Shown: positions 42,115 through 52,091 of the stretch, piece by piece | How the letters are laid out: each line of letters starts with the position of its first letter | Position numbering within the stretch: position 1 is the stretch's first letter | Assembly (NCBI GenBank): GCA_039621445.1 | Contig: CP154955.1 | Span: forward strand, 7,591,035 to 7,655,034 | DNA from: Euglena gracilis | Taxonomy: Eukaryota; Euglenida; Euglenophyceae; Euglenales | Direction: 5' to 3' | Length of the DNA: 64,000 nucleotides | Program-made: the position numbers and the translations under genes | The notes under the pieces: model-generated | What the model was told of the DNA's origin: nothing | The model's input: the letters and a program-made list of their open reading frames with translations, nothing else | Database searches by the model: none

Positions 42115-43116
42115 TATGGCACGAAGTGGGGAGTGGCAAGGGGGGGTAAGGGGGGCGGGGGGGTAGGGGGGGGAAGGGGGGGGCAGGGGGGGGGGAAGGG
42201 GGTGGGGGGGTAACGGGGTCGGGGTGGGGGGGTGGAGGGGTGGTAAAGGAGAGGAACAGACGTCGTTGTTGATCTGGATGCAGATTTGCAGTCCTCAAAA
42301 GTGGCCCTTTTTTTGACCCACGGAAAGGATATTGTTATTTGGGTTCTTGGGGGGGGGGGTTTGGGGGGGGGGCGGAGCCCCCCCCCCCCCCGCCACTGCG
42401 AACGGTTGAGCACGAACGGAATTTGTCATGCCAAATATTGCAAAGCCGTGTTACTGCACGCATATTCTACGGAAAAAGAAATTTGCCATGCCAAACATTG
42501 GAGATACAGTTAATTCGCAAAATCAGTTTGACCCACGGAAAGGATATTGTTATTTGGGTTTCTGCGGGGGGGGGGGGTTCGGGGGGGGGGGGGGCGGAGC
42601 CCCCCCCCCCCGCCCCTGCGAAACGTTGAGCACAAAAGTAAATTTTTAAGCCAAAAATTGGAGGTCAGGGGGGGGGTAAGGGGGGGAGGGGGGGCGGGTA
42701 AGAGGGGTGTTAAAGGAGAGGAACAGACGTCGTTGTTGATCTGGATGCAGATTTTGCAGTCCTCAAAAGTGGCCCTTTTTTTGACCCACGGAAAGGATAT
42801 TTTTATTTGGGTTCCTGGGGGGGGTTTGGGGGGGGGGCGGAGCCCCCCCCCCCCCCCCGCCACTGCGAAACTGCCAAACATTGGAGATACAGTTAATTCG
42901 CAAAATCAGTTTGACCCACGGAAAGGATATTGTTATTTGGGTTTCTGGGGGGGGGGGTTCGGGGGGGGGGTCGGAGCCCCCCCCCCGCCATGCGAACAGT
43001 TGAGCACAAAAGTAATTTTTCATGCCAAATATTGCAGTTCAGGGGGGGGGGTAAGGGGGGTAAGGGGGGGGTAGGGGGGGGTAAGGGTGGGTAAGGGGTC
43101 CCCACTTCGTGCCATG
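42115..43116. mobile_element. 1.0 kb TIR element with internal tandem copies, 7 bp duplication
   Basis: ATGGCACGAAGTGGGG (42,116-42,131) and CCCCACTTCGTGCCAT (43,100-43,115) are exact inverted ends. TCTCACA flanks both sides (42,108-42,114 and 43,117-43,123). Inside are four degenerate units with TTTGACCCACGGAAAGGATA, TTGTTATTTGGGTTTCT and G/C runs with GGCGGAGCCCC. GGGGGTAAGGGGGG tracts lie next to the ends. Upstream (41,900-42,070) are GTGGATACCAAA repeats resembling the subterminal repeats of the hAT-like element. Confidence 0.65.
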
Positions 43117-43919
43117 TCTCACAGTTCTCTTTTGTTCTTTGTAGTGAACACCCCATTGCAACTCGAAGCAATTGTATGTTTCAGAGAGAAGTGGTTGTGT
43201 TCTGTGTCTCGTGCAAGAGAAAGAACCACCTCACAATTTGATTGTATTTAACCCTTCTGATCTCTCTTTGCAGTTTTTGCTCTACCATATACCCACCTGT
43301 TGCTTTGCGCGCCTGCTTCCTCCTCTCCAAGTACTGGAATGTGGGAGTTTAGGGTGCCAAGCGACGAGGCATTTTTTGGAAGCACACCAGCCACAGAAAC
43401 ATCTTTGGCTTTGGGCAGCCATAAAATAACCAAGCTGCGTAGAGGTCAACAATCGCACTCAGTGCATAGCTTATAAATAATAATCAAAAATGGGCGAAAA
43501 TGGGTCAGATTTGGGCTGGCCAGGAAAAATTTGCGGTCAAAAAAAACAAATTTTTTTTTGCATGGTTGGCAGTTTTTGGGGCAATTTTGCACTTTCGATT
43601 TTTTTTTGGTTCCTGGTTCTGACCCCCAGCGCGCCCTTTTCCAACCAGCCTGAATTCTCCAGCCTGGACCCGTCATCGATCAATGTCATAACCCTTTCAG
43701 CTTTAAATGCAACTTTTTCTTCCTTTGGTTCCTTCATATAATTAATTGCACGTGACCACTGTGTGTAGGATTGTCCTAATGACTTGACAGTGGGGTAGGG
43801 GGTCGTGACACGGACAGGTGTTTCCAAAAAGCAGTTGCTTCTGAACTCTTGCTTTGCAAAGAAGCATAGACTAGATTGGCTTCATCTTTGCGTTTGTGTG
43901 GATCGCGCCCTGAGATTTG

Positions 43920-44095
43920 CTTTGACCCATGGTGAAAATAAGGGGTTTCTTATGTTTGGATTGGTGTGCAGCAGCCCGGGGGTTTCTTATATTCGGGGTT
44001 TTTTATACTTTTTTTTTGGCTGAAAATAAGCCAAAGGGTTTCTTATATTTGGAGGTTTCTTATAGCGAGGAGGTTCTTATATATGGGGGGGTTTA
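43920..44095. repeat. GGTTTCTTATATT short repeats
   Basis: Five copies of GGGTTTCTTATATTYGGAGG-like sequence occur between 43,946 and 44,090, just before the tandem duplication begins. Confidence 0.6.
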
Positions 44096-45560
44096 TTGCA
44101 CTGCAGCAATATTGGACGGCCGCCTTTGGCGGCGGGGGGTGCAGCACTATTTGGACCCTGCCGTACTATTGCACTGGGGGACTCTTTGACCCGGCCTATC
44201 ACCACAGGCACCCTTTGTGTCTGACAAATGTCCTACTCTGAGGCTGGCGGGGTGCTCTCTGGTCGTATGGTTCATCTTCGGACGTCATCCATGAGTTTTT
44301 TGGGTGGGAAATAGCCTCCTTTCCCCTCGCTGCAGGTTACAAAAGGTGCCTGAAGTTTGCTGCACCAGCCTCTACACATTTCACATTGCTATGTTTTGGG
44401 GGGGGTGCAGCACTATTCGACGCTCACTTCATCTGTCGGGGGATACAGCACTATTTGGACCTGCAGCTCTATTGGCCCCGCAGCACTATTAGGGAGGGGG
44501 GCTTTATGTTTTGTCGTGTTTTTTTTTGCCAATGTCATCTGTGGCCAGCCTCCCAAGTTCACGGTTCATTGTCTGGGAATCTCTGAGGTTCGTTTGAATC
44601 TCTGTGGTTCAAAGGGTCTGTGGCACGTTGTTTTCCATTGCAATATCGCGGTTGTGATCAAATTCGCTGCCATGTTGTGGCGTTTCAGGCTGTTGCACGA
44701 TCGGTGCTGGGTGAGTTCTGGAGGTTGCTCACATGGGATGGTGAAATCTTAGGCAGTGGCATGCAGCTGTGATTCCCCGACTCAGGGGGATTCTGTGGCG
44801 TACAGCTGCGTTGCTCAAAGGGGTTTGTCTGGGGAGGTATTTTACCACAGAAGTAGAGTTTTTCTGACATTTTAAAAACTGCTCGACATTTGTCGTGGCC
44901 AGCATGATGGGTTCAATGGCGGTGTTTCATGTTTCTAGGAAGGTTTGGCTCGAGCCAGAGGGATTATGTATGACTGCCTGGCTCATATGTTACTCCCGTT
45001 TGGGAAATTGCCCTTGGCAATTTTTCTGACAAGGAGGGTTTGAGTCGCCAGGCCAGTCAGATTCGGAAGATCCTAATTCAAGAATTTGCCACCAGAACAC
45101 TTTGTTTCTCTCGATGGCAAAGGAAATGAATACATTGCCTGGAAGTTTGAAGTTTTGAGTTGCTGTGTCTATGCCAGGGAAGGAGAAGTAGAAAGGAGTT
45201 GGTTCAAGTCAAAAGTCCCCGGTGTGGGTGGAAAGTGTGTGATTGGGATTATGAGCAATGTGTGTACTTTTTCAATGGCCCATAATGTGCTCAAGGTGTA
45301 GAAGAAATTGCTGAAAGGTTAGGATTAAAGCTGTTGCGGGAGTTCAAGTACACGTTTGATGTCCACTGTTATTGTAAGGCATGTGCTGGAAGAAAAGTCT
45401 GATTGGAAGTTGGGAAGGGGGACCCCTACCAGAGGGCTTATGGGAAGTCCATAGCTGAGGTAGCTCGTGCCCGTGCTGTGAATATCAATGGTTACCCCCC
45501 TGCTGGTGTGGTTGGGAAAATGGTTTGGGCAAAAAGTCCCTGGAAGAAGAAAAATGACTC
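44095..45560 (+). repeat. Tandem segmental duplication, copy 1
   Basis: The segment begins TGCACTGCAGCAATATTGGA and matches 45,838-47,240 almost base for base apart from small indels, the largest near 44,868-44,910. It contains CAGCACTATT repeats around a GGCCGCCTTTGGCGGC hairpin. It also contains a stretch with coding-like character: WKFEVLSCCVYAREGEVERS, then REFKYTFDVHCY. That frame is broken by stops in both copies and I cannot name it. Copy 1 continues into unique sequence (45,570-45,830) with a second coding-like run, VLSPESFVIPEAVEITSVLV. Confidence 0.85.
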
Positions 45561-45619
45561 TCGGATTCTGCACAGTGTGTTCAAGATTGCCAAGGTGCAG
45601 CAGTCAGGGTTTTAAGTCC

Positions 45620-45708
45620 AGAATCATTTGTCATACCCGAAGCCGTCGAAATCACGAGTGTTCTGGTGTGTTCTGCGCCAATGGACGAAGATCAAGAGAT
45701 GTGGATAT
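45620..45708 (+). CDS. Candidate exon fragment beside duplication copy 1
   Basis: VLSPESFVIPEAVEITSVLV CSAPMDEDQEMW reads in one plus-strand frame and ends at a textbook donor-like site, ATAT|GTAAGT. Upstream, GKMVWAKSPWKKKNDSRI in another frame would need a frameshift or splice to join. No family recognised. It might be a decayed gene of which part was duplicated. Confidence 0.25.
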
Positions 45709-45837
45709 GTAAGTTCACAGAAGAAGAGTATTTTTTTTGGTTTTGTCGGAGAAGAAGAGTTTTCCTTAAGCTGGTGCTCAAAACTGCGAACTGACATTTG
45801 AAACTTCTCGTCGTGCAAACCACCCCTCCCAAATAGT

Positions 45838-47240
45838 ATTGCACTGCAGCACTATTGGACGGCCGCCTTTGGCGGCGGGGGGTGCAGCACTATTTGGACC
45901 CTGCCGTACTATTGCAATGGGGGCCTCTTAGTCCCGGCCTATCACCACAGGCACCCATTATGTCTGCCTAATGTCCTACTCTGAGGCTGGCGAGGTGCTC
46001 TCTGGTCGTATGGTTCATCTTCGGACGCCATCCATGAGTTTTTCGGGTGGGAAATCGTCCCCTTTTCCCTCTCTGCAGGTTACAAAAGGTGCCTGCAGTT
46101 TGCTGCAGCAGCTGCTACGCAATTTCACATTGCTATGTTTTGGGGGGGTGCAGCACTATTCGACGCTCACTTCATCTGTCGGGGGATACAGCACTATTTG
46201 GACCTGCAGCTCTATTGGCCCCGCAGCACTATTAGGGAGGGGGGCTTTATGTTTTGTCGTGTTTTTTTTTTGCCAATGTCATCTGTGGCCAGCCTCCCAA
46301 GTTCACGGTTCATTGTCTGGGAATCTCTGAGGTTCGTTTGAATCTCTGTGGTTCAAAGGGTCTGTGGCACGTTGTTTTCCATTGCAATATCGCGGTTGTG
46401 ATCAAATTCGCTGCCATGTTGTGGCGTTTCAGGCTGTTGCACGATCGGTGCTGGGTGAGTTCTGGAGGTTGCTCACATAGGATGGTGAAATCTTAGGCAG
46501 TGGCATGCAGCTGTGATTCCCCGAATCAGGGGGATTCTGTGGCATACAGCTGCGTTGCTCAAAGGGGTTTGTCTGGGGAGGTATTTTGCCACTGAAGTTC
46601 AATGGCGGTGTTTCATGTTTCTAGGAAGGTTTGGCTCGAGCAAGAGGGATTATGTATGACTGCCTGGCTCATATGTTACTCCCGTTTGGGAAATTGCCCT
46701 TGGCAATTTTTCTGACAAGGAGGGTTTGACTCGCCAGGCCAGTCAGACTCGGAAGATCCTAATTCAAGAATTTGCCACCAGAACGCTTTGTTTCTCTCGA
46801 TGTCAAAGGAAATTAATACATTGCCTGGAAGTTTGAAGTTTTGAGTTGCTGTGTCTATGCCAGGGAAGGAGAAGTAGAAAGGAGTTGGTTCAAGTCAAAA
46901 GTCCCCGGTGTGGGTGGAAAGTGTGTGATTGGGATTATGAGCAATGTGTGTACTTTTTCAATGGCCCATAGTGTGGAAGAAATTGCTGAAAGGTTAGGAT
47001 TAAAGCTGTTGCGGGAGTTCAAGTACACGTTTGATGTCCACTGTTATTCTAAGGCATGTGCTGGAAGAAAAGTCTGATTGGAAGTTGGGAAGGGGGACCC
47101 CTACCAGAGGGCTTATGGGAAGTCCATAGCTGAGGTAGCTCGTTCCCGTGTTGTGAATATCAATGGTCACCCCCCGCTGCTGGCGTATTTGGGAAGATGG
47201 CTTTGGCAGGAAAGTCCCTAGCAGAAGAAAAAAGACAGTC
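45838..47240 (+). repeat. Tandem segmental duplication, copy 2
   Basis: Same order as copy 1, displaced by about 1.74 kb. It lacks about 40-50 bp present near 44,870-44,920 of copy 1. It ends at the DIRS-like element that begins near 47,250, so the element or a rearrangement marks the right breakpoint. Confidence 0.85.
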
Positions 47241-47253
47241 GGAATCTGCAAGG

Positions 47254-47890
47254 TCAGGCAAATGAAGGGCCACCTGGGGGGTGGCATTTTTTTGGCCCCG
47301 AAAATTTTAGATCATTCTTGGGTAGGGGTTTACTTTGACACGTGGTGTGTGTAGGGCCGACGTCTTGATCATTCCGGGCCACCATTATTCTGGAACAAAA
47401 AAGGGGATCACCATGAAATCTACTGTTGTTGGAAAATCTGCAGCCTGGATAGAAATGTTTGAGTAGTGGACGGGAGGGAGTTTGCGTAGAGCCCCCCATG
47501 TTGCACAGGGAGAACTGCAGGGCATCTGTTGGTTTTGCCTCCCTATGGGGCCATCTGGACACAAAGCCTGCCAACTTCTTGTTTCCTGGGATTCAAAAAG
47601 ATCTGTTTGGAGGGATGAAAGTCTGAACATTTTTCCAGACGACGAAACAGTTTTTTTTTCCAGGGAGTAATCCCCCATTTCTTGTCCCTATATGCTGAGG
47701 GGGTCAACCAAGCACTGGCTGGAGGGGGCCCATTTTACCTCCGGGTGACATGGTTTTGGATCAGCCATTGGAAAATGGCTGTAAATGCTGTTTGAAAGGG
47801 CTTTTTTTTCCCCCTCTGCTTTGCTTAAGTAGTAACGAGTAACTTGATTGTCCACACAGTAGCAAACTCCTTCGTTTGCTTTTGCCAATG
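47254..47890 (-). pseudogene. DIRS-like element B: RNase H C-terminal half (broken)
   Basis: Reading the minus strand, VDNQVTRYYLSKAEGEKKAL (47,820-47,760) is followed by KWAPSSQ, VDPLSI, MGDYSLEK and LQTDLF. After a frameshift come FVSRWPHREAKPTDALQFSL and FHGDPLFC. This order matches the RNase H to C-terminal region of DIRS-group retrotransposons. At least one stop (after VDPLSI) and one frameshift interrupt it. It serves as the collinear reference for the inverted segment in element A. It ends against the duplicated unit at about 47,250. Confidence 0.7.
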
Positions 47891-48984
47891 ATCTCAGTGT
47901 GAATGTGGCAGCCAGGAGTTTTTTTTATCTATGCGACATCTATGCGAAGGGAGCGTTGTCCCCTCCACTACTCCTGGATGAATTTTAAAGACGCTGTGTT
48001 CAGTCCCCCCCCCCCCATCCCAGTGCTGCTGTCTGAGCGCAAGATTTTTGTGTTCTTTTGCACAAACAGACTTCCTGACCATTTTACTGGCAAATTACTT
48101 TACTTTTTACTTTACTTTTACGTTTTTTAATTCTGCTTTTATGTCCTGTGAGATGGAGTGGGTCGACTCCAACGGGTACTGGGATTGCTCCACCAGAAAA
48201 TTTGAGAACATGGCTGTGAAAGCCTTTAAAAGGGCAGGGCCAGGAGATTTGATCTTATTTTTCCCAGAGTGTCAGCCACCTGCCTTTTAGTAATGACGTT
48301 TTTTTTTTTTGATGAACTTTCACAGTTCTTTCTGAACGCTATTGTTTTTTTGAGGGGAAAGTTGTAGTTTTCCCTGCTAAAAATTGATGAGAAACCACAA
48401 ATGGGGCAAAAAATTGGCAGGGATGACAGACATTTGCTTGCATTTTTTTTGAAGCAACTGGCAATTAAGTCCTCCATCACCAGGTTGAGATGTTTTTTTT
48501 TCAGGGGGGCTGGGGTTGTTGCAGTGATTAGGATGTCATCCAGATATACCTACACCTGAATGCTCTTTTGGTGTCGTGTTTTCGAATGCACCGATTAGGC
48601 CCTGAGATACTTGGGGCATGATGTTTAGCCCAAAGGGGGCTGCTTGGTAGTCCCAGGCCTGGTCTCCTTTCCTGCGCCTTAAATAAGGCTCTAGGGTGTC
48701 GTGCAGAGGCAGATGTAAATAGGCATGCTTTAAATCGATTTCCCCCCCAGTGACCTTTCTGGAGGAGGGTGAAGATTCCCTGCATCCGATCCAGGGTAAA
48801 CTTTTTTCACCTGGAAAAAGGCATTCATTTCTCTACACTCAGAACGAAAAGGCTGCTTTATTTCCCCTGAAGGTTCATCTTTTGAATTGAGGAACCAGTT
48901 AAGCAGATTGGCTGTAATTCTTCCAGAATCTTTTGGGCTCGCTCCAAATTTCAGCCCTGTCTGCCTGATCCCCTCCCTGATCAT
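47890..48984 (-). pseudogene. DIRS-like element B: reverse transcriptase and RNase H N-terminal part (broken)
   Basis: The minus strand encodes WFLNSKDEPSGEIKQPFRSE then CREMNAFFQV, LLQKGHWG, IDLKHAYLHLPLH, AAPFGLNIMPQ and YLDDILIT. Next come KRQVADTLGKIRSNLLALPF and RSDSSTGMGGG. These are RT motifs, including the YLDD catalytic box near 48,545, then RNase H. A frameshift and a stop precede YLDD, and more breaks follow, so the copy is dead. Its residues differ clearly from element A, so it is a different family and not a recent duplicate. Confidence 0.75.
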
Positions 48985-49249
48985 TTTGACATGCTGAGGA
49001 CTGGCATGTTTCTACCACCAGAACAGATATAGTCTCAATCTCTGGGGTGTGTCCCCCCAGGCCATCTCTGTTGGATTCTCCCTTTCATCCACTGGAGTGT
49101 TGGGGGGTTCATGGATCTGGGATCCCTTGGGCCTGGGGGTGGCCAGGCCTCTGTGGGTCTTGCCATTGGGGCCCTGCTGCACCACTGTGGGTGCTAAGCA
49201 GGTGGGGGGGGTTCTGGGGTTATCCCCTTCCCTGAGGTTGCTGAGGCAG

Positions 49250-49928
49250 CTAGGCAGGGTTTGCCTCTGCCCTTTCCTTTTCTCCTTTTGACTTCCAGCC
49301 TTTTACTTGGTCAAAACTTGGCCATCCTTCTCCACCTTTTGCTTTTCCATACTTCTTGATCTTGAATCCTCCACCTGGGGAACGACTTCCCATTCTGGAA
49401 GGGCCAGTGGTGGAGGGGGTTTTGGGAAAAAACCCCCAGGGCTGAAGAAACCACCTTTGGTTTTGCTGATCTTGCACATCTTCAGATCATCCGGCGAAAA
49501 AAACTTCTGCTCCTCCTGTTCCACCGAGTTGGGTAAGGAGGCCTTATTATTCTGCTCTACTCTGCTCGACCAACCATCTTTACAGTTCCAAACGCAAGCA
49601 GAAAAACTGCTGACTCAGCACCACCTTTTCCGCTTACACTATTTCATGGATCGATGCATACATCCTCAACAAAACAAACTTCTTTGCTGGTTTGATCTCA
49701 GCAGCTTGCCCTGCTTGGACGTAGTCATGCCGGTGGTTGTTAACCTCCTTCTTGTGCTTCAGGCATTGGAACTTGGGAACGCTCCGACCTAAGAACGGAT
49801 ATCCAAACGGCTGTTGCCGGAGCAGGACCTTTTCTAAGTCCGCTGGAAGGCTCCGGCGGGTCCCCTCCAAGTCTAGGGTTCTTGTTCCTTTTCTTCCTCT
49901 TCTTCAGTCGTCGCCTGCGCGCTGCCAT
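49250..49928 (-). pseudogene. DIRS-like element B: putative Gag region (fragmented)
   Basis: From MAARRRRLKKRKKRNKNPRL (49,928) the minus strand gives basic, proline-rich peptides in shifting frames, including EQKFFSPDDLKMCKISKTKG and KAKGGEGWPSFDQVKGWKSK. Position (upstream of RT), basic charge and low complexity suggest the Gag-like ORF of element B. There is no sequence motif to prove it. Confidence 0.4.
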
Positions 49929-49973
49929 TCGCGCGCCACTTAGTATTAAACCTTAGGCCACCAAAACCAGGGA

Positions 49974-50202
49974 TCAAAAGCATAGCACTGTATGCATTAC
50001 GGGCTTTGAAAATTGAAAAAGTCGAATTAAAGCGTCAGCCACTTGGTCAGTTGTGGCTAAAGGGGGGGGCACCCCCATTTTGTCCAGAATCACCCGTAAA
50101 AGCGTAAAGGCACTTTGGTACCTTTTCAAACTGGGGTTTCTTCCCAGGAAATATTTAATTGTTGAATTTTGTATTTGTTTCACCTCCAAAATTTGCCTGC
50201 CT
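49974..50202 (-). pseudogene. DIRS-like element A: N-terminal part of tyrosine recombinase
   Basis: The minus strand reads NPSLKRYQSAFTLLRVILDK, MGVPPPLATTDQVADALIRL and FQFSKPVMHTVLCF, then stops. The pattern (helical, R-Y-x-S-A, then V-x-x-x-L-x-x-L-F) resembles the SAM-like core-binding domain at the start of DIRS-type tyrosine recombinases, and its place after RNase H is right for that. The catalytic R-H-R-Y domain is absent. The next DNA (49,928 onward) looks like the start of element B, so A was truncated here. Confidence 0.5.
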
Positions 50203-50675
50203 GGCAGACCCCATATGCAGATGGGAAATGGACAGGGCGGACTACTCACTGGACCCCAAACTTTTTCACTGGCTAAAACAGCATTTCAAAAATTGCATAA
50301 ATTTGGAAACAGGCCTTTTTGCCTCCCCAGGCAACAGAAAACTGCCACAATTTGTGGCCAGGTGGCCCCACTGGGAAGCCACAGCAGTGGATGCGCTGCA
50401 ATGTCCCCTGGACAGCATGGGGGGACTTTATGCAACCCCCCCCTGTCCAGTGATTCAAAAGTTTCTCCCCAAATTAAAAAAGTTTCCCAAGGCCAAAGTT
50501 TTGATGGTCACCCCCTACTGGGATTCAGCCACATCGTGGCCCCAGTTAATAAAAATGAGAGTTCCAGGGACCACCTGCCTAAAAATCACCCCCTACAGGG
50601 GTATGTTCACCAATTGCAGGGAGGAAAAAATGCCACACCAGAGGTGGCCCCTCCTTTGCATGATTTGCTCATGCT
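50203..50675 (+). pseudogene. DIRS-like element A: inverted RNase H C-terminal segment
   Basis: This 470 bp piece codes on the plus strand, whereas the rest of the element codes on the minus strand. It reads ADPICRWEMDRADYSLDPKL, then TGLFASPGNRKLPQFVARWP, HWEATAVDALQCPLDSMGGL and VLMVTPYWDSATSWPQL, the canonical C-terminal RNase H region of DIRS elements. On the minus strand, NWVPSK-(shift)-HEQ stops at about 50,675, exactly where ADP should follow. The homologous part of element B is not inverted. Confidence 0.75.
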
Positions 50676-51258
50676 TTTGAGGGGACCCAGTTCACTTGGA
50701 GATTGACATTTTTCTCCATGCACCATTTGAAAAATGGTCTTAGCATTGTGTTGAACGGGTCTTTCTTGCCGCCCCCTTTCGTTAAGTAATAATAAATTAC
50801 TTGATTGTCCACTGACAGGGACACAGTTTCTCCTGGCTTGCTGATACTTTTCACTGTGCTCATGGCAGCACTTAACTCCTTTACATTGATGTGTTAAAAT
50901 GGAGTTTTCTCTCCAAAATTCCTGGACAATTTTTCCAGTTCGAATGTCCAGCACCCCCCCCATGCATGGGTGCTGCTGTCTGAGTGCGATTCTCTTGCTG
51001 CATTTTGGGGGAAGGGCCTGCCCACCCAGGTGTCCAATAAAATTTTTATTTCCCTTAATTGGGCATTGATGTCCTGGGAAGTTGGATGTTTTGAATCCCA
51101 GGGGGCTGCAGAGTTTGTAACTAAAAAAATTGCCAGGGCATCTGTAAATGCCCTTAGAAAGGGCAGGGCCATAAGATTGCACCTTATTTGGCCCAAAATG
51201 GCAGCCAATTGCCTTTTTGACATGTAATCTTTTTTGACAATTTTTCCTAGTTCCTTTT
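50669..51258 (-). pseudogene. DIRS-like element A: RNase H N-terminal half
   Basis: The minus strand reads YMSKRQLAAILGQIRCNLMA, LPFLRAF, then SDSSTHAWGGCW. A frame change follows, then STVKSISKPGETVSLSVDNQ, VIYYYLTKGGGKK and VNLQVNWVPSK. The SDSS and VDNQ motifs carry acidic residues typical of the RNase H of DIRS-group elements, while NWVPSK is its usual downstream motif. Frame changes near 50,890-50,910 show decay. The rest of the domain is inverted at 50,203-50,675. Confidence 0.75.
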
Positions 51259-52086
51259 TTATTGTTTTGACCTTCTGGGGGGGACCTGCAGTTTTCCTCT
51301 TTGGAAGTTTAGTTGAAATCCCAGATGATTTACCACTTGGGTGGGCTGCAGGGTGGACTTTTTGACATTTATTTTGAAACCTGAGCTGATTAAATCCTTG
51401 ACCACAGTGTTCAAGTGAGTTTGCAAAATGTTCGGTCTTGGGGCCACCAGCAAAATATCGTCCAGGTAAATAAAAACCTGGATCCCCCTTTTTCTCCACA
51501 ACTTTTCGAATGTTTTCATCACTGACATAAAAAGTTGGGGCATCACATTTAGCCCAAAACACCCCACTTGAAACTCCCATGTTTGCCCCCCCACCTGATG
51601 CCTGAGAAATGGCCTTAGGGCCTGGCTTGCTGGGATGTGAAAATAGGCATCCTTCAAGTCGATTTTGGCTGCCCAGTGGCCTTTTTCAAGCACTGGAAAA
51701 ATGTGCTGTATGTGATCTAACCTGAAAGGTTTTGCTTGGAACTGTTGATTCAGTTCCCTGCAGTCGCTTATTAACCTCCATTTTGTCTGTCCCCCCTCTG
51801 GTTTTGAAATCAGGAACCGGGGGATTGGATGTTGGGAGTTCGAATCCCCCACCCTCTTTACGGATCCAGACTTTTCGTAATCGTGCAGGATTTTTTCTGC
51901 CTGTTTCAGGTCTAAATTTGCTCTGGGTTTTGGGTGGGTGGATAATTTTGGTTGATGAACCCAGGGGGGGACCTGCAGTTTTCCTTGGCTAAAACAGCAT
52001 TTCAAAAATTGCAAAAATCTGGAAACAGACCTTTTTGCCTCCCCAGGCAACAGACAACTGCCACATTCTCCCCATTTCTCCTCCAT
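51259..52086 (-). CDS. DIRS-like element A: reverse transcriptase ORF
   Basis: This 275-codon open frame contains an RT fold in order: TKWRLISDCRELNQQF, WAAKIDLKDAYFHIP, WEFQVGCFGLNVMPQLF, and VFIYLDDILLVAP with the YLDD catalytic motif, then VNHLGFQLNFQRGKLQVPP. The family is the DIRS/YR-retrotransposon type of RT, which copies element RNA into DNA. The first ~34 residues (MEEKWGECGSCLLPGEAKRS...) are not RT. They are an antisense reading of an 80 bp RNase H fragment inserted at 51,986-52,065. The true start probably lay upstream in frame with, or overlapping, the Gag-like ORF, whose stop is at 52,092. The frame is open, but its partners are broken, so activity is unlikely. Confidence 0.85.
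   Translation of the reverse strand: MEEKWGECGSCLLPGEAKRSVSRFLQFLKCCFSQGKLQVPPWVHQPKLSTHPKPRANLDLKQAEKILHDYEKSGSVKRVGDSNSQHPIPRFLISKPEGGQTKWRLISDCRELNQQFQAKPFRLDHIQHIFPVLEKGHWAAKIDLKDAYFHIPASQALRPFLRHQVGGQTWEFQVGCFGLNVMPQLFMSVMKTFEKLWRKRGIQVFIYLDDILLVAPRPNILQTHLNTVVKDLISSGFKINVKKSTLQPTQVVNHLGFQLNFQRGKLQVPPRRSKQ
51986..52065 (+). repeat. 80 bp copy of RNase H fragment at start of RT ORF
   Basis: TGGCTAAAACAGCATTTCAA through GCAACAGACAACTGCCACA matches 50,270-50,349 with about five differences and in the same orientation. It is antisense to the RT ORF it now begins. It points to a second rearrangement in element A. Confidence 0.85.
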
Positions 52087-52091
52087 GGAAT

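Noticed and set aside
43270-43370. Exon after a CTCTCTTTGCAG acceptor-like site
   Set aside because: Two frames look equally possible, no donor or stop fits well, and no conserved motif is visible. Left unannotated.
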